A stretch of 64,000 bases of DNA from Acidimicrobiales bacterium. GTDB lineage: Bacteria > Actinomycetota > Acidimicrobiia > Acidimicrobiales > JAVJTC01. Positions 45,347 to 53,036 of the stretch are shown one piece after another. Position numbers and translations under genes: made by a program. The first letter of the stretch is position 1, and every line of letters begins with the position of its first letter. Location of the stretch: NCBI GenBank assembly GCA_040219085.1, contig JAVJTC010000003.1, positions 62,001 through 126,000 of the forward strand, read 5' to 3'. The notes below the pieces were generated by a model, which searched no databases, was not told where the DNA came from, and saw nothing but the letters and a program-made list of their open reading frames with translations.

Positions 45347-45449
45347 TGAGAAGGAACCTAGCCCTGCACAGTGACAGGCGAAAGGGCCCGGCACGGACAC
45401 CCTCGCCAGAGAAGCCCCGGAACCCTGCACCGGCGCCCGAATACGCCGG

Positions 45450-45836
45450 TCAGAGGACCTCGCGGGTGTATCTGACGACGGCCTCGATCTCGGCGGGGGT
45501 CAACTTGTCGTCGAAGCGCGGCATGGCACGGCGGCCGGCGTTGACGACCTCGAGCTGGTCGGCCACGTCGGGATAGACCTCGACCATGCGACCGTCGGCG
45601 AGTTTGGAACCGCGCCCACCACCGCCGTCGTCGCCGTGGCACGCGGCGCACCGGGCGCTGTAGACCTCGGCGCCCTCGACGAGGACGGGGTCGGCCTGTC
45701 CGTCGTTGGTGAGCGGGATCTCGGGGGGCTCGGAAGCACCGCATGCGGCAGTCAGCGCAGCGACCGTGAACACGACGGGGGCCATGATCGCAACCGGCCG
45801 CCAACGTCTGGTGGCGCGCGAACTGCGGCTCTTCAC
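45450..45836 (-). CDS. Cytochrome c lipoprotein
   Basis: 128 aa from a GTG at 45836 (an ATG at 45785 is the alternative). Basic N-region, hydrophobic core and lipobox LTAAC predict a lipid-anchored extracytoplasmic protein. One class I cytochrome c domain with heme motif CAACH and the distal Met in RRAMPRF. A single-heme electron carrier, likely serving a terminal oxidase or a small dehydrogenase; no partner is adjacent. Confidence 0.88.
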   Translation of the reverse strand: MKSRSSRATRRWRPVAIMAPVVFTVAALTAACGASEPPEIPLTNDGQADPVLVEGAEVYSARCAACHGDDGGGGRGSKLADGRMVEVYPDVADQLEVVNAGRRAMPRFDDKLTPAEIEAVVRYTREVL

Positions 45837-45893
45837 AAGGGGGTCTCGCACGTACCCGACGATACCCACGGCGGACCGGCGATACTGGCCACC

Positions 45894-46004
45894 GTGGGAT
45901 TCGATCCGACGCGCCGCCACCAACGCACCCGATTCGACGTCGTCTTCGTCGTGGCCGGGATCCTCGTGGCGGTCGCCCTCGTCGCCTGGGCACTCTTCGG
46001 CTGA
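45894..46004 (+). CDS. 36-residue single-span membrane microprotein
   Basis: GTG start at 45894. A basic N-terminus (VGFDPTRRHQRTRFD) is followed by one hydrophobic span of about 20 residues ending WALFG. No ribosome binding site; GATACT seven bases upstream could be a -10 for a leaderless transcript. It is divergent from the cytochrome c gene and its stop is directly followed by the next gene's ATG, which supports it as real. Function unknown. Confidence 0.5.
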   Translation: MGFDPTRRHQRTRFDVVFVVAGILVAVALVAWALFG

Positions 46005-46005
46005 G

Positions 46006-46218
46006 ATGGATCCCGTCGACGCCCTCTGGGCCGATGCCGAGCCGCGCCGCGTCCAGCCGTACGAGGCGACGAAGACGTACCTCTGTCCGGGGTGCAACCG
46101 CGACATCGGTCCCGGGACCGGGCACGTCGTGGCCGTCCCTCCCGAGGCTCCCGATCTGCGTCGACACTGGCACCACGGCTGCTGGCAGCGCAGGACCCGG
46201 CGGCGGCCGCTGTCGTAA
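46006..46218 (+). CDS. Small zinc-finger protein of actinobacterial type
   Basis: 70 aa. The pattern CPGC ... GHVVAVPPE ... RRHWHHGCW gives four probable zinc ligands (two Cys plus His/Cys). Similar small proteins, often labelled ATP/GTP-binding protein, occur across actinobacteria with RPYxCPGCxxxIxPGTxHVV. Function unknown. ATG begins one base after the stop of the microprotein, so the two are coupled. Convergent with yraN. Confidence 0.8.
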   Translation: MDPVDALWADAEPRRVQPYEATKTYLCPGCNRDIGPGTGHVVAVPPEAPDLRRHWHHGCWQRRTRRRPLS

Positions 46219-46236
46219 CGACGAGCCGGCGCAGGA

Positions 46237-46581
46237 TCAGAAAGCCGCCGGTATCACCTCGACCGTGCGCGGAGTGACCGCCACGACGTCGAAGCGGAGT
46301 TCCTCGAACCATTCGCCGGACTCGGCGAGCCAGCGGGCCGCCAGACGCCGCAGCCGCCGCTGCTTGCGGTGATCGACGGCCTCAGCCGGATGGCCGAAGC
46401 GGTCCGAGGTGCGGGTCTTGACCTCTGCCACGACCAGGAGCGGGCCGCGCCGCACGATGACGTCGATCTCGCCCACATCGCAGCGCCAGTTGCGGGCGAC
46501 GACGGTGAAACCGTTCTCGCTGTACCACGCTGCGGCCCGGTCCTCACCGTGACAGCCGGTTCGGCGGCGACCAGCGGTCAC
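46237..46581 (-). CDS. UPF0102 protein YraN
   Basis: 114 aa from a GTG at 46581 (AAGG upstream), giving the usual short N-terminus. Core GEDRAAAWYSENGFTVVARNWRCDVGEIDVIVRRG plus VVAEVKTRTS is a nuclease-like fold with E, D and ExK residues. Function unsettled. Conserved near rplS; the usual rnhB between them is absent. The frame is open upstream into rplS, without homology. Confidence 0.85.
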   Translation of the reverse strand: MTAGRRRTGCHGEDRAAAWYSENGFTVVARNWRCDVGEIDVIVRRGPLLVVAEVKTRTSDRFGHPAEAVDHRKQRRLRRLAARWLAESGEWFEELRFDVVAVTPRTVEVIPAAF

Positions 46582-46672
46582 CGGAGAGGCCTTCGCTGTG
46601 ATCGGGAGTGGGACACGCCACGACGCTAGATCGAGGGTGTGACGGTCCACCGGCGGGGCGACCGTCGGGGGA

Positions 46673-47020
46673 TCAGCGGTCCCGCTTCTCCTTGATCTTC
46701 GCGCGCTTACCGATGCGGTCACGCTGGTAGTAGAGCTTCGCCCGGCGGACATCGCCGCGGACCACCCGTTCGATCATGGCGATGATGGGCGAGTGGACCG
46801 GGAAGGTGCGCTCGACGCCGACACCGAAGCTCACCTTGCGGACTGTGAAGGTCTCACGCACGCCGGAGCCCTGGCGGGCGATGACAGCACCCTCGAACAC
46901 CTGGACGCGCTCGCGGTTTCCCTCGACCACACGTACGTGGACGCGCACGGTGTCGCCGGGCGCGAACTCGGGGATGTCGTCGCGCAGGTTGGCCTTGTCG
47001 ACCAGGTCGGTGGGGTTCAT
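46673..47020 (-). CDS. rplS: 50S ribosomal protein L19
   Basis: 115 aa. [26 protein letters not shown] and [23 protein letters not shown] are diagnostic; basic tail [17 protein letters not shown] with GAGGAG upstream. Follows trmD with a 125-bp structured gap. Confidence 0.97.
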   Translation of the reverse strand: MNPTDLVDKANLRDDIPEFAPGDTVRVHVRVVEGNRERVQVFEGAVIARQGSGVRETFTVRKVSFGVGVERTFPVHSPIIAMIERVVRGDVRRAKLYYQRDRIGKRAKIKEKRDR

Positions 47021-47041
47021 CGCAGAGCTCCTCGGAGCGGT

Positions 47042-47058
47042 CGGTCCGGACGGGACCG
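47042..47058 (-). other. Hairpin in the rplS leader
   Basis: Arms CGGTCC and GGACCG with a 5-nt loop, about 20-40 bases upstream of the rplS start codon. Could be a leader structure; L19 leaders are known in Firmicutes but homology is not shown. Confidence 0.4.
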
Positions 47059-47106
47059 TACGGCCCGACAATGATACGGGCCTGCGGTGCGGACACCAAT
47101 CAGTGA

Positions 47107-47138
47107 CGCCCACTTCCGTCTCGACTCGACGGTGGGCG
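47107..47138 (-). terminator. Hairpin after trmD
   Basis: Two stacked stems (CGCCCA/TGGGCG and CCGTC/GACGG) with a 3-nt bulge and 7-nt loop, eight bases after the trmD stop. No T-run. Possible terminator or rplS attenuator. Confidence 0.45.
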
Positions 47139-47145
47139 ACGGCGC

Positions 47146-47868
47146 TCACCCGTCGAGTTCGGTGTCGAGCAGCGTCTGTTCGGCGTCGGTCAGGCCTCCG
47201 CGCCGTTCGATCAGGTCCGGTCGGCGTCGCATCGTCTGGCGCAGAGCCTGGGCCCTGCGCCAGCGTGCGATCCGTCCATGGTCACCCGAGCGCAGGACCT
47301 CCGGGACCACCATGTCGCGGTACTCGGCGGGCCGCGTGTACTGCGGATACTCGAGCAGGTCGTCGCTGAAAGACTCCTCGGTCGCCGACCCGACGTTGCC
47401 CATGACCCCCGGTACGAGCCGACCGACGGCCTCCAGGACGACGAGCGCCGCCACCTCGCCCCCCGACACCACGAAATCCCCGACGGACAACTCCTCGTCG
47501 ACGAGAGCCGTGCGGACCCGCTCGTCGACGCCCTCGTAGCGGCCACACAGCATCGTGAACCCACCGAGGGACGCGAGGCGACGCGCCTCGGCCTGATCGA
47601 AACGCCGACCCGACGGTGACAGCAGGATCAGAGGCCGGGGCGGTTCGACGGCCTCGACCGTTTCGAATATGGGTGGCGCGGTCAGCACCATGCCCGGCCC
47701 CCCGCCGAAGGGCGTGTCGTCCACGGAGCGGTGCACATCATGGGTGGCCGCACGCAGGTCGTGGACACGGACGTCGAGCAACCCCGCGGCCCGTGCCTTG
47801 CCGATCAGACTCTCGGATGCGAAGTCGTCGACCAGGCGGGGAAAGATGGTGAGCACGTCGATGCGCAC
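47146..47868 (-). CDS. trmD: tRNA (guanine-N1)-methyltransferase
   Basis: Methylates G37 of tRNAs. 240 aa from a GTG at 47868 ([10 protein letters not shown]), the family start; an ATG six codons earlier would overlap the rimM end. The trefoil-knot SPOUT fold is seen in [29 protein letters not shown] and [20 protein letters not shown]. Order rpsP-khpA-rimM-trmD-rplS is the classical one. Confidence 0.96.
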   Translation of the reverse strand: MRIDVLTIFPRLVDDFASESLIGKARAAGLLDVRVHDLRAATHDVHRSVDDTPFGGGPGMVLTAPPIFETVEAVEPPRPLILLSPSGRRFDQAEARRLASLGGFTMLCGRYEGVDERVRTALVDEELSVGDFVVSGGEVAALVVLEAVGRLVPGVMGNVGSATEESFSDDLLEYPQYTRPAEYRDMVVPEVLRSGDHGRIARWRRAQALRQTMRRRPDLIERRGGLTDAEQTLLDTELDG

Positions 47869-47872
47869 GGTC

Positions 47873-48370
47873 TCAGGACCCGCCATCGTCCCCGGCGGGT
47901 TCGCCGGTGTCATCATCGTCACCCAGCTCGAAGAGCCCGGGCGGGACCTCCACACTCACCGCACCGTCCGATACCTCGGTCACGAATCGCAGGGGCACGA
48001 GAACACCCGAGTCGGACACGATCAGATCACTCGCCGGGTTCTCCTGGAGTGCGACGACCTCACCGCGGTCGACTCCGCCCTCGAGGATGCGAAGCCCGAT
48101 CAGGTCGTGGGCCCAGAGGACATCGGGGTCGTCCAGGGCGGGCGCGGTCACCGGCCCCCGCAGACCCTCGGCGGCATCCCGGTCGGAGACACCTGCGAAC
48201 CGCACGAGCCACCGGTTCTTGTCGCGACGCGAGCCGACGACTTCGAGTTCGCGGCCCGCCACCGTGAGGACCGATCCGGGCTGAACGCGTTCGAGGCGAT
48301 CCGTGACGAGTTGCACCACGACCTCACCGCGCAGTCCGTGAGCCCGGGTCACGGTCCCGACCTCGAGCAT
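47873..48370 (-). CDS. rimM: Ribosome maturation factor RimM
   Basis: Binds S19 and assists 30S head assembly. 165 aa; starts MLEVGTVTRAHGLRGEVVV (a GTG one codon upstream also follows GGGTGA). The N-terminal beta-barrel and C-terminal PRC-barrel (DLIGLRILEGGVDRGEVVAL ... VLVPLRFVTEV) are present; the tail is acidic. Confidence 0.95.
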   Translation of the reverse strand: MLEVGTVTRAHGLRGEVVVQLVTDRLERVQPGSVLTVAGRELEVVGSRRDKNRWLVRFAGVSDRDAAEGLRGPVTAPALDDPDVLWAHDLIGLRILEGGVDRGEVVALQENPASDLIVSDSGVLVPLRFVTEVSDGAVSVEVPPGLFELGDDDDTGEPAGDDGGS

Positions 48371-48410
48371 CACGTTGTCGTCACCCGGGGTGTTCACGGG
48401 CGACACGGCC

Positions 48411-48668
48411 TCACTGGTCGATGAACTCGACCTCGACCTCTTCTTCGCCGTCGGTGGCAGCGGCAGCGGCCACGACGGTGCGGATGGCGTTGGCCATGCG
48501 GCCACGCTTGCCGATGACGCGCCCCATGTCGCCGTCACCGACGCGCACATCCAGACGGAGCGCGTTCTCGTTCTCGCTGGCCTCGATGTCGACGGCGTCG
48601 GGATCGTCGACGATGGAGCGCACGATCAGATCGAGTACGGCCTCTGCTGCACCGATGTCGTTGCTCAC
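48411..48668 (-). CDS. khpA: KH-domain RNA-binding protein KhpA
   Basis: 85-aa single KH domain; GKRG in DMGRVIGKRGRMANAIRTVV is the GxxG loop. KhpA proteins bind RNA with KhpB (Jag) and affect cell size. Overlaps the rpsP stop by 4 bases. Located between rpsP and rimM as usual. Confidence 0.95.
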   Translation of the reverse strand: MSNDIGAAEAVLDLIVRSIVDDPDAVDIEASENENALRLDVRVGDGDMGRVIGKRGRMANAIRTVVAAAAATDGEEEVEVEFIDQ

Positions 48669-49234
48669 GCGGTCTCCTTCGAATCGTCTGTGTCGTCGGC
48701 GGGGGTATCGGCACCCTCGTCGCTGGTGTCGGTTGCCTCAGCGGCGTCGTCCGTGGAATCAGCGACCTCTTCTGCGGCGTCAGCGACGCTGTCCGCAGCC
48801 GTCGCAGCGACATCCGCAACAGCCTCGGCCACGTCCTCGGCCTTGTCAGCCACGGCGTCGGCGACGTCGGCGACCTTGTCGGCCACGACCTCCGCGGCAT
48901 CGGTGACCTTGTCGGCGACAGCCTCCGCGGCATCCGAAGCGGCGTCAGCGATGCGGGTCACGGCCGGCGGGGGCGGTTCGCCACTGAACTCCTCCCAGGC
49001 ACCGGAGATCTTCAACAACTTCTCGACCCGCTCGGTGGGCTTCGCACCGTCGCGCAACCAGCGCAACGCCTTGTCGTTGTCGATCTTGACCACCGACGGG
49101 TCACGGCGCGGATCGTAGAACCCGACGATCTCGATGAACCGCCCGTCGCGCGGCGAACGCGCGTCGGCTGCCACCACCCGGTAGGTCGGTTGCTTCTTCT
49201 TGCCCATCCGCATCAGGCGGAGCTTCACTGCCAC
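48665..49234 (-). CDS. rpsP: 30S ribosomal protein S16 with hendecad-repeat tail
   Basis: 189 aa, about twice the usual 80-90. The core is residues 1-85 (VKLRLMRMGKKKQPTYRVVAAD ... GFYDPRRDP). From residue 96 to 161 come six exact 11-residue repeats of the form ADKVxDAAEVV, followed by a Thr/Asp-rich end. The start is the first GTG (49234), with AAGGATC upstream. First gene of rpsP-khpA-rimM-trmD. Confidence 0.95.
   Translation of the reverse strand: MAVKLRLMRMGKKKQPTYRVVAADARSPRDGRFIEIVGFYDPRRDPSVVKIDNDKALRWLRDGAKPTERVEKLLKISGAWEEFSGEPPPPAVTRIADAASDAAEAVADKVTDAAEVVADKVADVADAVADKAEDVAEAVADVAATAADSVADAAEEVADSTDDAAEATDTSDEGADTPADDTDDSKETA
48752..48949 (-). repeat. Six 33-bp units coding 11-residue repeats in rpsP
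   Basis: Codes for residues 96-161 of S16: six in-register units beginning Ala-Asp (ADAASDAAEAV, ADKVTDAAEVV, ADKVADVADAV, ADKAEDVAEAV, ADVAATAADSV, ADAAEEVADST). DNA units are diverged, so the period is kept at protein level. Confidence 0.85.
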
Positions 49235-49399
49235 GGCGTTCGTGATCCTTGTTCGAAGTCGGAGATGAGAGATCGTCGGCGCCCGTGCACGGCGATCAGC
49301 CGTTGGACGCAGCGAACCATTGTGCCGGATTGTGCGACGACTTCAATCATGTCGGGCCGCCGCGGTTTCCCAGAGGGCGAAAGACCGGCCGCAGCGACG

Positions 49400-50851
49400 T
49401 CAACCGCCGCCCAGGCGACGCAGTTCGTCCAGGTCCAGACCGCCGGCCCCGTCATCGAGTCCGGGCAACGACAGCGACTTCGCCGCGTTCGCCTTCTGTG
49501 CCTTCGACGGCGTGACCCGCCCGCCCTTCTTGCCCTTCTTCTTTTTCTTCTTCGCGAGGCGCTTCGACCCGAGCCCGCCCATCCGCTTCATCATCCGCTG
49601 GACCTCACGGAACTGCTTGAAGAGTTGGCTGACATCGGAGGGGTTCATGCCGCTGCCGTTTGCGATCCGTGACCGGCGGGAGGCATCGATGATCTCGGGA
49701 TTGGCGCGCTCCTCGAAGGTCATCGAGGTGATCATCGCCTCGACACGCGCCATCTGGCGGTCGTCGATCTCCGCGTCGCGCACCTCCTTCGGCACGCCGG
49801 GAAGCATCCCCATCAGGCTCGTCAGCGGGCCCATCTTCTTGAGTTGCTGCATCTGATCGAGGAAGTCGTCGAGCGTGAACGTGCCGTCGAGGATCTTCTC
49901 GGCGGCCTTCTCGGCCTCCTCCGCCTCATAGGCGCCCTCCGCCTTCTCGATGAGGGTGAGCATGTCGCCCATCCCGAGGATGCGTCCGGCGAGACGGTCG
50001 GGGTGGAACAGGTCGAAGTCCTCGACGCGCTCGCCGGTGGAGGCGAATGCGATCGGGCGCCCGACCACCTCCTTCACCGACAACGCTGCACCGCCGCGGG
50101 CATCGCCGTCGAGCTTCGTGAGGATCACGCCGTCGAGCTCGAGGGTCTCGTGGAAGGCCTGCGCGACGCCGACCGCGTCCTGGCCGGTCATCGCGTCCAC
50201 GACGAGGAAGGTGTAGTCCGGCTCGATGGCCTCGGAGATCTGACGGACCTGGCCCATCAGCTCCGCGTCGATGGCGAGACGTCCGGCGGTGTCGCAGATG
50301 ACGACGTCACGCCCCGTGGCGGCCGCCTCCTCCAGAGACCGGCGCGCGACCTCGACGGGATCGCTCGGCTCCGAGAACACCGGCACGTCGATCTGGCCAC
50401 CCAGGGTGCGGAGCTGCTCGACCGCCGCGGGCCGTTGGAGGTCCGCACCGACCAGCAGCGGGTTGCGTCCCTGCTGTTTGAACCACCGCGCCAACTTCGC
50501 GGAGTTGGTTGTCTTCCCCGAGCCCTGCAGGCCGGCCATCAACACGACGGTGGGCGGCTTCTTGGCGAACTCGATACGGATCGCCTCGCCGCCGAGGGTC
50601 GCGATCAGTTCCTCGTGGACGATCTTGATGACCTGTTGGGCAGGGTTCAGCGCCGCGTGCAGGTCGGCACCGACGCAGCGCTCACGCACCCGGTCACGGA
50701 AGGATCGGACGACACCGACGTTGACATCGGCCTCGAGAAGGGCGACTCGGATCTCACGGAGAACCTCGTCGACGTCGGAGTCCTTGAGGCGTCCCTTGCC
50801 CTTGAGGCCCGAGAAGATCCCCTCGAAGCGTTCGGAAAGTGTTTCGAACAT
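49400..50851 (-). CDS. ffh: Signal recognition particle protein Ffh
   Basis: SRP54 GTPase that directs membrane proteins to FtsY. 483 aa. N domain, G domain (GLQGSGKTTNSAKLA; DTAGRLAID; TKLDGDARGGAAL) and Met-rich M domain (GSGMNPSDVSQLFKQFREVQRMMKRMGG) are complete; a Lys run (AKKKKKKGKK) follows. ATG start. Confidence 0.97.
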   Translation of the reverse strand: MFETLSERFEGIFSGLKGKGRLKDSDVDEVLREIRVALLEADVNVGVVRSFRDRVRERCVGADLHAALNPAQQVIKIVHEELIATLGGEAIRIEFAKKPPTVVLMAGLQGSGKTTNSAKLARWFKQQGRNPLLVGADLQRPAAVEQLRTLGGQIDVPVFSEPSDPVEVARRSLEEAAATGRDVVICDTAGRLAIDAELMGQVRQISEAIEPDYTFLVVDAMTGQDAVGVAQAFHETLELDGVILTKLDGDARGGAALSVKEVVGRPIAFASTGERVEDFDLFHPDRLAGRILGMGDMLTLIEKAEGAYEAEEAEKAAEKILDGTFTLDDFLDQMQQLKKMGPLTSLMGMLPGVPKEVRDAEIDDRQMARVEAMITSMTFEERANPEIIDASRRSRIANGSGMNPSDVSQLFKQFREVQRMMKRMGGLGSKRLAKKKKKKGKKGGRVTPSKAQKANAAKSLSLPGLDDGAGGLDLDELRRLGGG

Positions 50852-50903
50852 GGGGTCCCGAGCCTAGCGGCGGCCCGGTCGGGTCACGGATCGCCGAACA
50901 GGA

Positions 50904-51533
50904 TCAGCTCGTGACGCCTATCGCAGGTGGCAGAACGGCAGCCAGGACACGGTCCCAGTCGTCGATCCCGCACCCGTTGGTCCGGGTGATCGTCACGTCC
51001 ACCTCGACACCGTCGAGAAGACCGCCGATGACGGCCTCGTCGGGGCCCCCGTACTGCTCGGTGCAGATCCGATCCACCGCCGGCCCCTCGGTGAGCAGCG
51101 TGACGACCTCAGGATCGTTCAGCGCGAGGCAGGCCGACTCTGCTCGGACCGACGTCGACCCGAGCACCGTCGCCGTGTCCCCGAGACAGGACACGACGTA
51201 GGTGACCGCCGCCCTGTCCGGGTGGGTGACCGTGACGTCGAGATTCGCCACCGGGTACGCGTCGACCCCGTCCACGGGCCGCGTCGCTGTGCTGTCGCCG
51301 CCGGAGGCGGACCGTCCATCGTCGAGCGGAGCATCCGACGCGCTGTCGTCGCCGCCGGGCGCGGACTGCCCATCGTCGGGCGAACCGTCCGAGGCTGTGT
51401 CGTCGCCGCCGGAGGCTGTGTCATCATCGCCCGTCGCGGTGTCCGAACCGTCGGAACCGCAGGCGACCACGATCAGGGCCACCAGGATCAGCAGGGCTGC
51501 GAGTGGGCGTCGCACGGGTCTGTCTCCGTTCAT
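50904..51533 (-). CDS. Lipoprotein with subtilisin-inhibitor-like (SSI) domain
   Basis: 209 aa. Signal peptide with Cys 25 as lipidation site (LIVVAC), then a 65-residue Asp/Ser/Gly linker with DDTASGGDD-type repeats. The C-terminal domain (about 95-205) has four Cys at 116, 135, 157 and 188, with SACLAL, CTEQYGGPDEAVIGG and TRTNGCGIDDWDRV. Spacing and motifs match SSI-family inhibitors, which normally have two disulfides. The residue at the P1 position (Cys+2) is Glu 159. Predicted to sit on the outer face of the membrane and bind or inhibit a serine protease. Lies between ffh and ftsY. Confidence 0.78.
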   Translation of the reverse strand: MNGDRPVRRPLAALLILVALIVVACGSDGSDTATGDDDTASGGDDTASDGSPDDGQSAPGGDDSASDAPLDDGRSASGGDSTATRPVDGVDAYPVANLDVTVTHPDRAAVTYVVSCLGDTATVLGSTSVRAESACLALNDPEVVTLLTEGPAVDRICTEQYGGPDEAVIGGLLDGVEVDVTITRTNGCGIDDWDRVLAAVLPPAIGVTS

Positions 51534-51591
51534 CGGCTGCAGTACACCGGTTGGACGACGTCGAGGGCCCGCCGGTTCCCGACGGACCGGA

Positions 51592-51852
51592 TCACTCCCC
51601 GTCGGAGTCGCTCTTCTTTCCCTTCCACGGCCGGGCCAACCCGCCGATGACGCGCACCGGAAGCTTCAGGACCTCGCCGAGGGCGTGGACGATCCCCTTC
51701 ACCAGACGCGTCACGACGACGAGCGGTGTCTTCACGAGAGCGACCGGTACACCGGTCACCTTCTTGAACAGCCCCTTCTTGGCGCCGTCGTCGGAACCGC
51801 CGAGGCTCTCGAGCCCGACCAGATCGCTGTCAGTGTGCTTGCGCTTACCCAT
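51592..51852 (-). CDS. Small amphipathic protein of unknown function
   Basis: 86 aa from ATG at 51852 (GGAG seven bases upstream), 14 bases after the ftsY stop. Lys-rich ends enclose a hydrophobic middle (GVPVALVKTPLVVVTRLVKGIVHALGEVLKLPV) that is interrupted by Lys/Arg, suggesting a membrane-surface amphipathic helix rather than a clean span. No family recognised. Probably cotranscribed with ftsY. Confidence 0.6.
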   Translation of the reverse strand: MGKRKHTDSDLVGLESLGGSDDGAKKGLFKKVTGVPVALVKTPLVVVTRLVKGIVHALGEVLKLPVRVIGGLARPWKGKKSDSDGE

Positions 51853-51866
51853 GTCCTGGCTCCTTG

Positions 51867-52991
51867 TCACGCGAACAGTGCATCGACGAAGTCGTCGGCG
51901 TCGAACTCGACGAGATCGCCGATCCCTTCACCGAGACCCACCAACTTGACGGGAATTCCCAACTCCGACTGTACGGCGAAGACGATGCCACCCTTGGCCG
52001 ATCCGTCCAGCTTTGTGAGTACCACACCCGACACGTCGACCGCATCCGCGAACTGTCGCGCCTGGACCAAGCCGTTCTGTCCCGTCGTCGCGTCGATGAC
52101 CAGGAGCACCTCGGCGACGCTGCCCGCACCCTTCTCGGCCACGCGCCGGACCTTGCTGAGTTCCTCCATCAGGTTCGTGTTCGTGTGCAGACGCCCAGCC
52201 GTGTCGGCCATGACGAGCACCGCGCCACGCGCACGGGCGTGATCGATCGCGTCGAACACGACCGAGCCCGGATCGCCGCCTTCGCTACCGCGGATGAAAC
52301 CCGCACCTGAGCGTTGCGCCCACATCTCGAGTTGCTCGGCGGCCGCGGCACGGAAGGTGTCGCCCGCCGCCAGCACCACAGTGCGGCCGTCGACGATCTC
52401 GCGGTGCGCGAGCTTGCCGATGGTGGTCGTCTTGCCGACGCCGTTGACGCCGACGAACAACCACACCGAAGGCGCCTCGCCGATCGACAGGGACCTGTCG
52501 CCGGAGGCCAACTCCGCCTTCATCTCGGCCTTGAGGATGTCGAGGAGTTCGGCTGACTCGGTGGTCCCCGCCTCGGCGGCTCGTTCCCGGAGACGCTCGA
52601 TCAGCTGCGACGTCGTGGCCACGCCCACGTCGGCGGAGATCAATGCCTCCTCGATCTCCTCCCAGGTCTCGTCGTCGATACTGCGCGACAGGATCGACCC
52701 GAAGTACCCGCCGATCGCACGGCGGGCCTTACCCAGGCGGTCGAGGAAGCTCGGAGCGACGAGCTCGTCGACGGGCGGGGCCTCCGGCACGACCGGCTCG
52801 TCGACGACGGTGTCGTCGGCGACCGGTCGATCGAGGACCGCCGTGTCGGAGGCACCGTCGGGGCCCGTCGCCCGACGAGCCGCAGGTGGAGCCGAACCGG
52901 CCCCACGGCCGCGATGACGGGTGGCGACGAAGCCGAGGACCCCGACGAGGACGACGGCCAGGGCTATGAGGATGACCAGCAGAACGACCAT
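51867..52991 (-). CDS. ftsY: Signal recognition particle receptor FtsY
   Basis: SRP receptor GTPase. 374 aa. An N-terminal membrane span (residues 2-24), unusual in E. coli-type FtsY but common in actinobacteria, and an acidic linker are followed by the NG domain with GVNGVGKTTTIGKLAHR, DTAGRLHTN and TKLDGSAKGG. ATG start. Confidence 0.96.
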   Translation of the reverse strand: MVVLLVILIALAVVLVGVLGFVATRHRGRGAGSAPPAARRATGPDGASDTAVLDRPVADDTVVDEPVVPEAPPVDELVAPSFLDRLGKARRAIGGYFGSILSRSIDDETWEEIEEALISADVGVATTSQLIERLRERAAEAGTTESAELLDILKAEMKAELASGDRSLSIGEAPSVWLFVGVNGVGKTTTIGKLAHREIVDGRTVVLAAGDTFRAAAAEQLEMWAQRSGAGFIRGSEGGDPGSVVFDAIDHARARGAVLVMADTAGRLHTNTNLMEELSKVRRVAEKGAGSVAEVLLVIDATTGQNGLVQARQFADAVDVSGVVLTKLDGSAKGGIVFAVQSELGIPVKLVGLGEGIGDLVEFDADDFVDALFA

Positions 52992-53036
52992 GATCCGCGG
53001 AGCCTACCGGCGGACAGGGGCGCCCCGAAGGGTGAG

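Noticed and set aside
49283-49292. CCGTGCACGG palindrome upstream of rpsP
   Set aside because: Only 10 bp, single, and expected by chance in GC-rich sequence.
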